Assembly: GCA_035524895.1 (NCBI GenBank)
Contig: DATLFI010000126.1
Span: 1 to 49,573 of the forward strand
Origin: DATLFI01 sp035524895
Lineage (GTDB): Bacteria; Acidobacteriota; Thermoanaerobaculia; Multivoradales; Multivoraceae
DNA length: 49,573 nt
Direction: 5' to 3'
Made by a program: the position numbers and the translations under genes. The notes beneath the pieces were generated by a model. That model was not told the DNA's origin, ran no database searches, and worked only from the letters and a program-made list of their open reading frames with translations. Position 1 is the first letter of the stretch, and each line of letters starts with the position of its first letter. Shown one piece after another: positions 1-8,450 of this stretch.

Positions 1-348
1 ATCCTCTACCAGGCTGCCACCGGCCGGCTGCCCTTTCCGGCCCAGAGCCGGGGCGAGGCCATTGCCGGCTTCGGGCGCGAGCTGGTGCTGCCTCGTGTCC
101 TGGCGCCGGGGATCGCTCCCCGGTTCGAGGAGGCCGTCCTCCGTCTGCTGCCGATACGCCCCGCGGACCGCGTTCCCAGCGCCGCCGAGGCTGCGGTGCT
201 GCTCCAGGAGGTGGCTGCTGCCTCCGAGGGGGACGCGTTGTCTCGACCGCTCGCGGGCGACGATACGAAGGTGGAGCCGGAGTCGGAGCCCGCCTCGGGT
301 CTCGGCGCGCGGCTGGCGCGACTGCGGCGCGGCTGGCGACGGCGCTAG
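1..348 (+). CDS. Serine/threonine protein kinase, C-terminal part (5' end outside window)
   Basis: The reading frame is open from the first base, so only the last ~115 residues of the protein are visible. They match the end of a Hanks-type kinase C-lobe. 'LYQAATGRLPF' resembles the helix F segment that follows the DFG/APE region, and 'RPADRVPSAAEAAVLL' resembles the closing 'dP..RpsaaELl' helix that ends bacterial Ser/Thr kinase domains. After it comes a ~45-residue acidic and then Arg-rich tail (ending LRRGWRRR) with no transmembrane segment in view. Catalytic residues lie upstream of the window, so activity cannot be judged. The next gene starts 37 bases downstream. Family assignment is fairly secure; the substrate is unknown. 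Confidence 0.75.
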   Translation: MLYQAATGRLPFPAQSRGEAIAGFGRELVLPRVLAPGIAPRFEEAVLRLLPIRPADRVPSAAEAAVLLQEVAAASEGDALSRPLAGDDTKVEPESEPASGLGARLARLRRGWRRR

Positions 349-385
349 GCACGCTGTATCCTGAGACGCGGAGGAGGATCCGACG

Positions 386-961
386 ATGGTCACCCAGACG
401 ATGACGGCAGGATGTGAGGCGCTCTGTACCGCGCTCGACGCGGCGGTGGCCGGAGAGCGGGGCGTCGAGGAGGTCACGGCACGCGTCGAGCAAACCCTCA
501 AGGAGCTGATCCAGCACGGCGAGGTCCTTCTCCCAGAGCACCTGTGCCGCCCCTGCTGCGACTGCTACGCGCGGCGCCTGGTCCACAAGAGCGAGGAGCT
601 CGGCTACACGGTCGTGGCGATGGTGTGGGGCGTGGGTCAAGGCACGCCGCTCCACGACCACAGCGGCATGTGGTGCGTCGAGGCGGTGCTGGACGGACGT
701 ATCGAGGTGGTGCAGTACGAGTTGGTCGAGGAGGCTGCCGGCCGATTCCGGTTCGCGCCGCGCGGATCGGTGCTCGCCGGCCCGGGCTCAGCCGGGAGCC
801 TGATCCCGCCCTTCGAGTACCACACCATGACCAACGTCGACGCCCGCCCGTCGATGTCGATCCACGTCTACCAGAGCGAGATGGTGGAATGCCGCGCCTT
901 CAAGCCTGGTGACGAGGGCTGGTACGAGCCCTACCAGCGGCGCCTGTCCTACACCGCCTGA
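386..961 (+). CDS. Cysteine dioxygenase-family cupin protein (thiol dioxygenase)
   Basis: 191 residues, matching the cysteine dioxygenase type I family, which uses non-heme Fe(II) and O2 to oxidise a thiol such as L-cysteine to its sulfinic acid in the cytoplasm. The iron ligands are visible: HDH at residues 90-92 (H90, H92) and H146 in 'FEYHTM'. The second-sphere triad is also present as S158-x-H160-x-Y162 ('SIHVY'). C97 lies just after the HDH motif, where the mammalian enzyme has the cysteine crosslinked to tyrosine. R63 or R64 in 'YARRLV' is at the substrate-carboxylate position. A Cys-rich stretch, CRPCCDC, lies at 54-60. The start has 'gaggaggatcc' upstream as ribosome binding site. Substrate (cysteine versus another thiol) is inferred from C97 and the arginine only. 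Confidence 0.85.
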   Translation: MVTQTMTAGCEALCTALDAAVAGERGVEEVTARVEQTLKELIQHGEVLLPEHLCRPCCDCYARRLVHKSEELGYTVVAMVWGVGQGTPLHDHSGMWCVEAVLDGRIEVVQYELVEEAAGRFRFAPRGSVLAGPGSAGSLIPPFEYHTMTNVDARPSMSIHVYQSEMVECRAFKPGDEGWYEPYQRRLSYTA

Positions 962-965
962 GCTC

Positions 966-1802
966 TTGCGCATCGAGGGCACATCCGTCCGACGACCCGC
1001 GCTCGCGCTCGCGCCCGCGACCGCGGCTGCTGCTGCGGTGTTGTTGTGGGTGCTCGGCTCTCTCGCATGTACCCGAGCCGAGCCGCCCGAGTCGCCTGAG
1101 CCGACCGAGGTGCGCGCCCCGTCCGCGCTGCCCGAGATCGTGCAGCGCTCGATCGCCCACCACGGCTTCGACCGCCTACCCGAGCTCGAGGTGGCGCTCA
1201 CCGTCACCTCGGCGTCCGGCTCCTTCGACGTCGTGGCGCGCCACGGCGACCTCTTCGAGTACGTGGTCGAGACCCGCGATGGCGATGTCACGCGACGCCA
1301 CCGCCACACCAACGACGCGGTCCAGGTCTTCGAGGACGGCAACGAGGTCGTGCTGGGCAGCGAGAACGACCGGCGGCGCGCACGCGACTACGTGTCGGCG
1401 CGGGTGTATTTCCTGTTTCCACCGTACCGCGTGCTCGATCCGAGCGTGTCCACCGAGGATCACGGTCTCGACGACCCGTCGATGTGGGGGGGCCGCAGCC
1501 TGCACCGGATCCGCGTCACCTTCGAGCCCGGTACCAGCTCCAACGCCGACGCGGTGTTCCTCTACTGGTTCGACCCGGACACCGCGCGCCTCGAGCAGTT
1601 CGCCTACACCTATCGCGGCGGCATGCGCTTCCGCAAGCTGATCGACCACCGGCAGGTCGACGGTCTGCTGCTCGCCGACCAGGAGAACTACGGCGTCGAC
1701 GAGGACGGCGTGGGCATCGACGACCTCGACGCCGCGCGCGTTGCCGAGCTGCCGCACGTGTCGACGGTGCGGCTGAGCGACGTGCGGGTTCGAGGTCGTT
1801 GA
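966..1802 (+). CDS. Secreted DUF6503-like protein, probable lipoprotein
   Basis: About 278 residues from a TTG at 966, just after the stop of the dioxygenase gene; an in-frame ATG at 909 would overlap that gene by 53 bases and is less likely. The N-terminus has Arg residues, a hydrophobic Ala/Leu segment and then 'LGSLAC', a weak lipobox, so it is exported and possibly lipid-anchored. The body starts 'IVQRSIAHHGFDRLPELEV' and continues with beta-strand-rich sequence (VTSASGSFDVVARHGDLFEYVVE), which resembles DUF6503, a lipoprotein-like beta domain related to LolA/LppX folds. No catalytic motif is evident and function is unknown. It may be co-transcribed with the dioxygenase. Assignment to DUF6503 is from memory of the family pattern. 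Confidence 0.6.
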   Translation: MRIEGTSVRRPALALAPATAAAAAVLLWVLGSLACTRAEPPESPEPTEVRAPSALPEIVQRSIAHHGFDRLPELEVALTVTSASGSFDVVARHGDLFEYVVETRDGDVTRRHRHTNDAVQVFEDGNEVVLGSENDRRRARDYVSARVYFLFPPYRVLDPSVSTEDHGLDDPSMWGGRSLHRIRVTFEPGTSSNADAVFLYWFDPDTARLEQFAYTYRGGMRFRKLIDHRQVDGLLLADQENYGVDEDGVGIDDLDAARVAELPHVSTVRLSDVRVRGR

Positions 1803-1977
1803 TCACGCAAGCATCCAGCACCTTGACGATCGCCTCGACGTTGTCGCCGTCGAAGAACCAGAAGTAGCCGCTGTCGCCGGTGAGCGGCACCGCATTGCCC
1901 TGCCCGGCGGCTTCGTCACTCGGCCAGTCGGCTGCGACCTCGAAACGATCGCCGGCCAGGCACAAACTGCTCGATGT
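1797..1977 (-). pseudogene. Relic of a secreted-protein C-terminal beta domain ('GYFWFFD..NVE' type)
   Basis: Read on the minus strand, about 60 codons give LCLAGDRFEVAADW, then GQGNAVPLTGDSGYFWFFDG, then DNVEAIVKVLDACVIND. This is the core of a C-terminal domain common in secreted Acidobacteriota-type proteins. It normally continues with a 'FWVFAAGLTnVeV' half that is missing here. The match stops where the stop codon of the DUF6503-like gene lies, and no start or N-terminal protein is present. It is therefore a leftover of a larger gene whose other half is gone. The family recognition is from memory; the truncation is seen directly. Confidence 0.7.
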
Positions 1978-2035
1978 AATCGTGCAGGCCGCCCGCGACC
2001 CGAGGGCCGTCCATGGGCCGCCCATCGAGCAGCGC

Positions 2036-2734
<699 letters not shown>

Positions 2735-2767
2735 GCTGTCTGTCTTTCCGATTTCTGGTCTCTGCGC

Positions 2768-3151
2768 TCAGGTGTCGGAGTGTCGCAGTGCGATTTCGAG
2801 CACAGCTCGGCGGGAGTAGCGTCCGGTGAGACGCGACGAGAGATCCGTGAGCCACATCTGGAGGCCGTACTTGTCGCGGAGTGCCCGATAGGCTCTCTCG
2901 ACGGTTGCCGCGTCGGCAACGATCCGCGCGTCGGCGTCCTGCCAGTCGCCGAGCAGCTTTCCTCGCACCGTGCACGGCGCGACGCGCGCCCGCGGGCCGT
3001 TGCGCAGGCGTTTGACCTTCCCGGAGTCGCCAGCCGTGAATGCGTAGAGCTTGCCGTCGTCCTCGGCGAACCAGACCGGCGTCGCCACCGCGTTGCCGTT
3101 CTTGCGGAAGGTGGCCAGGCTCAGGTAGCGCGCCGTCGCGAGGTCGCTCAC
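2768..3151 (-). CDS. PPOX class (split beta-barrel) F420- or flavin-dependent oxidoreductase
   Basis: About 127 residues from GTG at 3151 (an ATG at 3181 adds ten residues). The sequence 'DLATARYLSLATFRKNGNAVATPVWFAEDDGKLYAF', followed by 'GKVKRLRNGPRARVAPC', is the signature of the small pyridoxamine-phosphate-oxidase-fold family related to mycobacterial Rv2061. These proteins bind F420 or a flavin and reduce small substrates. 'RGKLLGDWQDADARIV' and 'RALRDKYGLQMWL' complete the family pattern. The gene precedes the ABC ATPase on the same strand and starts back-to-back with the plus-strand CMD-like gene at 3229, leaving under 80 bases for two promoters. Cofactor cannot be decided from the sequence. 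Confidence 0.8.
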   Translation of the reverse strand: MSDLATARYLSLATFRKNGNAVATPVWFAEDDGKLYAFTAGDSGKVKRLRNGPRARVAPCTVRGKLLGDWQDADARIVADAATVERAYRALRDKYGLQMWLTDLSSRLTGRYSRRAVLEIALRHSDT

Positions 3152-3228
3152 GGCGAGACGATAACCGAGTCGGCATAGCATCCGAGCGCGTGCGCTGGGT
3201 GCGCAATCGACCAGAAGAGGAATCGCAC

Positions 3229-3795
3229 ATGCGTCTCGATACGCCACGCGTGCAGCCCCTGCCCGAGGATCAGTGGAGCGACGAGGTCCGCGAGATCCTC
3301 GCCGGCGTCCAGGTCGGCGGTCGCGGGCGGCCGGCGAACATCTTCACCACCCTCGCGCGCCACCCCAAGCTATTGCGGCGCTGGCTGGTGTTCGGCAACC
3401 ACGTTCTCTTCAAGTCGACGTTGCCCGTGCGCGAGCGGGAGCTCGCGATCTTGCGCGTCGGCTGGCTATGCCGCTCGGCCTACGAATTCGGGCAGCACAC
3501 CGTGATCGGCCGGCAGGCCGGGCTCGATGACGGGGAGATCCAGCGGGTCACGCTCGGACCGGAGGCGCCCGGCTGGAGCACGGACGACGCGACGCTGCTG
3601 CGCGCGGTCGACGAGCTGCACGCCGACAGCTTCGTTTCGGACGCGACTTGGAGCGCGCTGGCGCGGCGCTGGAGCGTCGCGCAGGTCCTCGATCTGCTCT
3701 TCGCCGTTGGCCAGTACCGGCTGGTGTCGGGTGTGCTGAACAGCCTGGGCGTCCAGCTCGACGCAGGGGTGCCGGGCTTCCCGGATGACGAGTGA
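3229..3795 (+). CDS. Carboxymuconolactone decarboxylase (AhpD-fold) family protein
   Basis: 188 residues from ATG 3229, with 'agaagaggaatcgcac' as ribosome binding site. The all-helical CMD core is clear: 'NIFTTLARHPKLLRRWLVFGNHVLFKSTLPVRERELAILRVGWLCRSAYEFGQHTVIG', then 'GLDDGEIQRV'. Family members are decarboxylases or AhpD-like peroxidase partners. Here the motif region reads W-L-C-R-S-A-Y-E-F-G-Q-H, with one Cys and E..H but not the CxxC of AhpD, so alkylhydroperoxidase activity is doubtful. This subgroup (start 'MRLDTPRVQPLPEDQWSDEVREIL') is common in actinobacteria and soil bacteria and has no assigned substrate. It stands alone, convergent with the M29-like gene at 3906. Confidence 0.85.
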   Translation: MRLDTPRVQPLPEDQWSDEVREILAGVQVGGRGRPANIFTTLARHPKLLRRWLVFGNHVLFKSTLPVRERELAILRVGWLCRSAYEFGQHTVIGRQAGLDDGEIQRVTLGPEAPGWSTDDATLLRAVDELHADSFVSDATWSALARRWSVAQVLDLLFAVGQYRLVSGVLNSLGVQLDAGVPGFPDDE

Positions 3796-3905
3796 TCGAC
3801 CGGCTCGCGCGTTCGCGGGACGGGTGGTGTGAAACGCCTGCCTCCGTTCGCGCCGCGCCTGCGCGACCAGGAAGCGGCGGCCCCTGGTAGAGGCCTCCTC
3901 CTCGT

Positions 3906-5138
3906 CTACGGCTCCGCGAGCCTGCCGTGGCTCACCCAGACCTGGCCTCCGACCGAAACCGTGGCGTCGGGGAAGAAGTTCCAGCGCACGTAGCCGCCGC
4001 GGACCATGCCGCCGAGCTCGGAGTTGTCACCGAGCGACAGCCGCACGACACCAGCGCCGTAGCCGTAGTAGGGAACCCAGGCTTCGCGCTCGGGCACCGC
4101 CAGCAGCGGATTGAAACCCAGCGCGAGCTCGCGGAACGAGCGCGCCGCCTCACCCGCGGTCTCCATCTCCTCGAGCACCGCCTCTCGGCCGGACCGAGCC
4201 TGGATCTCGGTCACCCGACCGCGCTCGAAGCGCAGCACCAGACCCTCTACCGGGAGTCCGGCCCACTGCGAGGGCGGGAACGCGACGGTGCCGTGAACGG
4301 TTTCCTCGAGCGGAGCCACGCGGATCGCACCGGCGGGCAGCTCGATCTCGCGGTCGATCAGCACCACACCCGCTTCGGCTTGCCTCCGCGACGCGTCGCC
4401 GTCTTGGGTGGTGACTGGCCGGTCGCCGATCGAAAAGCGCAGGTCTGTGCCGAGCGGAGTGGTCACGCGCACTTCGCCGCGCCGCATCGCCTCGACGAAG
4501 CGACGCTGCACGCGGGCGAGGACTTCGTAGTCGGTATCCAAGAGGGCTCGTTGGTAGACCGCGTCGATCGCGACCGTGCCCGGCAGCGGTTGCCCCGGCA
4601 GCGGCGTGGCGCTTGCCGAGGGTCCGGCGCCGTGCCAATGAAAGTGCACGGCGCGGCGGCCGGTGCCGGCGACGAGCAGAGACTGCAGCGCCGCGTAGGC
4701 AGGGTGCGCCGGAGAGGCGCCCGGCAGCATGATCCCGACGTCGACGGTGTCGAACATCGCGCGATACGCCTCGAAGGCCGCCCTGCTGCCGGCGCCCAGC
4801 ACTTCGGTATCCCAGCGCGGCGGCAGCGGCTCGGCCAACGTCTCGACCACGCCGAGGTCGACGCCGCCGGCGCGCATCACCTCGTAGCGCAGGTGCGGCA
4901 CTAGCGCGTCGAAGCGGTCGCCGGGCGGCTTCACCGACAGCACCCGCTCGCCGGGCTCGAGGTCCAGGCGCTCGACGATCTTGCGCGCGATCGCGGGGTA
5001 GTCGAGCTCGAACTGAGTCTGCGCCGGCGCAGGCGCGGCGAGGGGCAGGACAGCGAGAGCCAGACAAAGAGCCGTCATCCCCAGGCGCGCGGTTCCGGAA
5101 CCGCCGCCGGAATCCCGCTCGGTGCACGACGCGGTCAT
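3906..5138 (-). CDS. Secreted M29 (aminopeptidase T)-like protein with degenerate metal site
   Basis: 410 residues with an N-terminal signal peptide (hydrophobic 'MTALCLALAVLPLAAPAPAQ', cleavage near residue 40). The body follows the M29 aminopeptidase layout: N-terminal alpha/beta part, then 'GEVRVTTPLGTDLRFSIG' (221-238), 'PLEETVHGTVAFPPS' (276-290), 'RELALGFNP' (336-344) and 'GGMVRGGYVRWNFFPDATVSVGG' near the end. Two acidic ligand positions (E278/E279, E337) are kept, but the His of the usual 'vHiAlG' motif is R366, and the usual H-x-D ligands appear as R385-W-N387. The paralogue at 7263 keeps all of these. The protein is therefore likely a non-peptidase or a changed enzyme outside the cytoplasm. 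Its ATG overlaps the stop of the upstream MBL gene (ATGA), so it is the last gene of the four-gene operon. Confidence 0.75.
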   Translation of the reverse strand: MTASCTERDSGGGSGTARLGMTALCLALAVLPLAAPAPAQTQFELDYPAIARKIVERLDLEPGERVLSVKPPGDRFDALVPHLRYEVMRAGGVDLGVVETLAEPLPPRWDTEVLGAGSRAAFEAYRAMFDTVDVGIMLPGASPAHPAYAALQSLLVAGTGRRAVHFHWHGAGPSASATPLPGQPLPGTVAIDAVYQRALLDTDYEVLARVQRRFVEAMRRGEVRVTTPLGTDLRFSIGDRPVTTQDGDASRRQAEAGVVLIDREIELPAGAIRVAPLEETVHGTVAFPPSQWAGLPVEGLVLRFERGRVTEIQARSGREAVLEEMETAGEAARSFRELALGFNPLLAVPEREAWVPYYGYGAGVVRLSLGDNSELGGMVRGGYVRWNFFPDATVSVGGQVWVSHGRLAEP

Positions 5139-6424
5139 GAGACGGGACCTCCTGCTCGCTGCTCCGACTCTCGCACCGCCGCACCGAAGATTCCCTTCGC
5201 CATGGTCGAAGACTCCTCGTCCACTCGAGCCCGGTAGGTCGCCGCGCGGGCAGCGTGCGCCTCCGCGCTATCGGGCGAGGCCTCGACGGCCCAGTCGGCG
5301 AGGTGCGAAGCAAGCCTCAGGTCGCCAGCCGCCACGAGCTCCCGCGCGCGCTCCAGCAGCCGCTCGACCCCCCCTGCGAGCGCGGCGATCTCGCGCGCCC
5401 TGGCCGCGCGCGACGCGGGCTTGAGCTCCGATGGTGTCCCGTCGTACCAGCCGCCGTAGCAGCGCCAGACGTTGCGCACGATGAACTCGGGCTCGTCGTA
5501 GATCGGCTGCAGGAACGGACGGTCGGCGAGGTGAGCCGGGGGGCGCACGCCGTGTACCAAGTCGTCGAGCGAGGCGCCGGTGTTCATGCCCTCGACCGTC
5601 TGACGCCACAGCGACTCGAGGTACTCCGCGGTCTCCAGCAGCGCCTGAGCGACGCGCTCCTCCCCGGCGATCGGCAGCCCGTGGCCGGGAAGCAGGTAGA
5701 GCGGACGACGCGTCGCCATCGACCGCAGCGCCGCCACCCAGTCGGCCGCGTACCGCTGCACCTTTTGCGGGTTGCCGGCGTTGGGCGCGGACCAGATGAA
5801 GAAGTCGCCGGTGTGGAGCACGCGCTCGCGCGGCAGGAACACCCAGGTGTGGTCGTCGGTCTCACCGCGCCCGTGGTGGAGCTCGATTGTGCGTTCGCCG
5901 ACAGTCAGCTCGAGGCGATCCTCGTACTCGGTCGTGGGCAGGATCGGATCCGTCGGCCACTCCGTGGGGCGGCCGAACTGGCGCTGGTTGATCAGCGCGT
6001 TGAAACCCGCGGTCAGCACGTAGCGCTGCATGCGCTCGCGCACGCAGCGATGCGCCACCACCTGCGGTCGCGCTGCGCCAGTAGCCGCAGCCTCGCGCAG
6101 GAACGGCGGCAAGCCGTATGCGTGGTCTGCGTGGCCGTGGGTGTAGATCGCGGTGTGCAGCGGCTTGGCGGTCACCGAGCGCACGGCTGCATGGACGCGC
6201 TCGTGCGCTCGCGGCACGAACGACCCAGTGTCCGAGAGCACCAGTGCACCGCCGCCGGAAATCGCGACGACGTTGGAAAAGAACTTGAAGAAGTGGACGC
6301 TGCCCTGGTCGCAGCTCGCGATCTCGTCGATCTGGTCGAGCGTCGCGAACGGATGGTGCGCGGGCTCGTGGATCGAGTCACGCCCGGTCCACAGACGCTC
6401 GGAGAGCTCGAGTAGGTGAGGCAC
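5135..6424 (-). CDS. Metallo-beta-lactamase-fold protein, BDS1/alkylsulfatase family
   Basis: 429 residues from GTG 6424 (the longer frame to 6745 runs into the methyltransferase gene). The metal site is intact: 'YTHGHADHAYGLPPF' is the THxHxDH motif, with later ligands in 'HHGRGETDDHTWVFLP', 'HTGDFF' and 'LLPGHGLPI'. The C-terminal half carries the alkylsulfatase dimerisation segment ('NVWRCYGGWYDGTPSELKPA' and 'LASHLADWAVEASPDSAEAHAARAATYRARVDEES'). Family enzymes hydrolyse primary alkyl sulfates or related esters using two zinc ions. The terminal sterol-carrier-like substrate domain of full alkylsulfatases is absent (they are ~650 residues), so the substrate is open. No signal peptide is seen. 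It is coupled to the downstream M29-like gene by a 4-base overlap. Confidence 0.85.
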   Translation of the reverse strand: MPHLLELSERLWTGRDSIHEPAHHPFATLDQIDEIASCDQGSVHFFKFFSNVVAISGGGALVLSDTGSFVPRAHERVHAAVRSVTAKPLHTAIYTHGHADHAYGLPPFLREAAATGAARPQVVAHRCVRERMQRYVLTAGFNALINQRQFGRPTEWPTDPILPTTEYEDRLELTVGERTIELHHGRGETDDHTWVFLPRERVLHTGDFFIWSAPNAGNPQKVQRYAADWVAALRSMATRRPLYLLPGHGLPIAGEERVAQALLETAEYLESLWRQTVEGMNTGASLDDLVHGVRPPAHLADRPFLQPIYDEPEFIVRNVWRCYGGWYDGTPSELKPASRAARAREIAALAGGVERLLERARELVAAGDLRLASHLADWAVEASPDSAEAHAARAATYRARVDEESSTMAKGIFGAAVRESEQRAGGPVS

Positions 6425-6480
6425 GGCGGCAGTGTAGCGCGGCGGCGGAGCGGGACGCGGCCGCGTCGGCCAGCCCGCGC

Positions 6481-7266
6481 TCAGCTCCGTTGCCAAGTCG
6501 TCGCATCGGCGACGCTCCACTGATACTTGCGAGCGTGCTCGCGCAGCAGGAAGGGCATTTCGCGTCGCTGCAGCAGCTCGAAGCGGGGCTCGAGCTGTGT
6601 TCGCAGCGTCTCGAACGATGACCACGCGCCGGCGCGACCACCGAGCCAGCGATCGCGCGGTGTGGCTTCGACCAACCAGGTGTAGGGCGAGGATACGAAC
6701 AGCACGCCGCCCGGTCGCACCAGGGAACCCGCCTGTTCCAGACATCGTGGTGGGTCGGCGACTCGATCGATCAGGTTTGCGAGCACGATCACGTCGAAGA
6801 CGCCGAGGCCGCTGGGCAGTGCGGTCGCGTCGCCGACCTCGAAGCGCACGCGGGAGCGATCGATCCCTTGGGGAACGCGCGCGACGAGCTGCGTCGTCCG
6901 GTCTCCTTCCTCGACTCGTGCGTACGGCAGCGACCCGTCGCGGCGCAGCGCCTCCGCCGCGGCCACGAAGGCGCTCGACAGGTCGATGCCGACGACCTCG
7001 TCACACATCAGCGCCAGCGCGAACGTGGTGCCTCCAACCGCGCAGCCGAGATCGAGCGCGCGTCGCGGCGTTTCCTTGGCGGCGTCGAGCGCGGCGTGCG
7101 CGCAGCGGGCGGGGTAGCCGAGCGCGTCGCGGGGACCGAATGGGTACGGCAGCACCTCTTCGGTGCTCCCGTAGTGGAACAGCAGGTACTGGTCGACCGC
7201 GCGCCGTGACTCGTAGTCGGGCGCGTCGCTGCTCCGCGTGGGCGCGTCGCTGCGCCGCGTTGTCAT
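6481..7266 (-). CDS. 4-mercaptohistidine N1-methyltransferase-like protein (OvoA C-terminal domain type)
   Basis: 261 residues, a class I SAM methyltransferase: 'RALDLGCAVGGTTFAL' (69-84) is motif I and 'VVGIDLSSAFV' the acidic strand-2 end. The flanks match the C-terminal methyltransferase domain of OvoA: 'DYESRRAVDQYLLFHYG', 'LPYPFGPRDALGYPARCA', 'VRFEVGDATALPSGLGVFDVIVLANLIDR', 'SPYTWLVEATPRDRWLGG' and 'REHARKYQWSVADATTW'. In ovothiol synthesis that domain methylates the imidazole N1 of 5-thiohistidine. The sulfoxide-synthase domain and the PLP lyase OvoB are not in this window, so the gene is a stand-alone form. Its ATG overlaps the stop of the M29-family gene (ATGA). Whether it acts on thiohistidine or on a peptide or other thiol-imidazole is unknown. 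Confidence 0.85.
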   Translation of the reverse strand: MTTRRSDAPTRSSDAPDYESRRAVDQYLLFHYGSTEEVLPYPFGPRDALGYPARCAHAALDAAKETPRRALDLGCAVGGTTFALALMCDEVVGIDLSSAFVAAAEALRRDGSLPYARVEEGDRTTQLVARVPQGIDRSRVRFEVGDATALPSGLGVFDVIVLANLIDRVADPPRCLEQAGSLVRPGGVLFVSSPYTWLVEATPRDRWLGGRAGAWSSFETLRTQLEPRFELLQRREMPFLLREHARKYQWSVADATTWQRS

Positions 7267-8450
7267 GCTGGGCGATGCGGTGCTGTGCGCCCCGCGGCGA
7301 TCAATCCGCGCAGGTACGCAGCGGGCTGGTAGTCCTCGATCAGGACCTCGGTTTCGCCGTGGCGCCGCATGCGCACCTGAGGCAGCCTGATCTCCGGCGT
7401 CTTGTGCGGTGCGAACAGGATGTCGTCGTGGGTGGCGTTGCCGCGCTCAGCGAAGAGGTCTGGCGTCAGGTGGCCTCCGAGGTGATCGCTGCGACCGGTC
7501 GCGACGTGCACCGTGCCGAGCACCTTCTCGTCCTGGATGTCGCGACCGGCGAACGGCAGCTCCTGGGTGCCGAAGCCCAGCTCGCCGATGTCGCCGGTGA
7601 CTGGGTCGTCTGCGAGCTTCCTGCGGTGCTCCTCGACCGTTGCCGCATCGCCGTCGAGCAGCTCGACTCGCACGATGCGGCCGCCTTCGACCGTCATCAG
7701 GCCGATGGTGCCGTCGTCGTAGCGCATCGGGAAGTTGCCCTCCGCGCCGCTCGGCACGAAGTAGACCTCGCCTGCCGGCAGGTTGGCGACGTCGGGCTTC
7801 TCGCCGCGACACAAGCCGTGGCTCTTCTGGGCCTCCTGTCCCCCTAGCTCGAGCACCAGGGTGTACACGCGACCGCGCACCTCGAAGTCGATCTCGACGC
7901 TGTCGGCGCCGGTGATGCCGCACCGCAGCGCCTCGGCGTCGCGGCTCACGTCGAGGTAGTCGACCGCGAGCCCGGTGCGCACGATCTCCTCGTTGAGGCC
8001 GTGCAGGGTGGCGCCGCGGAAGCCGTGCTTCTTGGCCGCTGCCGTCAGCGGCGCGGTGGCCGAGAAGGTGCTGATGCACAGGATGATGTCGTAGCGCGGG
8101 TACACGTCTTGCTCGAAGGTGCGGCGCACACCCTGCGGGTCGTAGAGCTCATCCGGGAGGTCCAGGTTGCTGCCACCGGTGACCTGGTACGCGTAGAGGT
8201 CGACTGCTTCGAGACCGAGCTCGGCCGCGCCGCCATCGAGCAGGCCGCCGTAGAACACTCGGTGCGCGAGCTGCTGGATCGAGAGATGCGGGTCGTCGAG
8301 GTAGCGGAGATCTTGGACGTCGCGCGGATCGGGAAGGTCGATCAGGACGGCCACCCGCTCTCCTCGGCGAGGCTCGAACACGGTGCGCAGCAGACGAGAC
8401 AGCGAGAAGGGGGGGAATTGCCGGGTCGCGGCAGCTTGGGCGACGGTCAT
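7263..8450 (-). CDS. M29-family (aminopeptidase T-like) metalloprotein with intact ligand set
   Basis: 395 residues, first gene of the four-gene minus-strand operon, with 'aggagcttcaccc' before its ATG. The C-terminal half follows the M29 fold: 'NLPAGEVYFVPSGAEGN' (E228), 'DIGELGFGTQ' (E290), 'VLGTVHVATGRSDHLGGH' (H315) and 'ATHDDILFAP' (H341, D343). These are the positions of the Glu-Glu-His-His-Asp dimetal site of AmpS/AmpT aminopeptidases. No signal peptide, so it is cytoplasmic. The N-terminal half ('RRGERVAVLIDLPDPRDVQDLRY', 'ATLHGLNEEIVRTGLAVDY') differs from classic aminopeptidases, so peptide hydrolysis is likely but not certain. Translational coupling to the ovothiol-type methyltransferase suggests that it acts on or releases the same small molecule or peptide; that part is inference. 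Confidence 0.8.
   Translation of the reverse strand: MTVAQAAATRQFPPFSLSRLLRTVFEPRRGERVAVLIDLPDPRDVQDLRYLDDPHLSIQQLAHRVFYGGLLDGGAAELGLEAVDLYAYQVTGGSNLDLPDELYDPQGVRRTFEQDVYPRYDIILCISTFSATAPLTAAAKKHGFRGATLHGLNEEIVRTGLAVDYLDVSRDAEALRCGITGADSVEIDFEVRGRVYTLVLELGGQEAQKSHGLCRGEKPDVANLPAGEVYFVPSGAEGNFPMRYDDGTIGLMTVEGGRIVRVELLDGDAATVEEHRRKLADDPVTGDIGELGFGTQELPFAGRDIQDEKVLGTVHVATGRSDHLGGHLTPDLFAERGNATHDDILFAPHKTPEIRLPQVRMRRHGETEVLIEDYQPAAYLRGLIAAGRTAPHRPA

Noticed and set aside
5255..6415. 386-codon plus-strand open frame
   Set aside because: Antisense shadow of the metallo-beta-lactamase-fold gene, whose motifs are clear on the minus strand; no independent start signal or domain.
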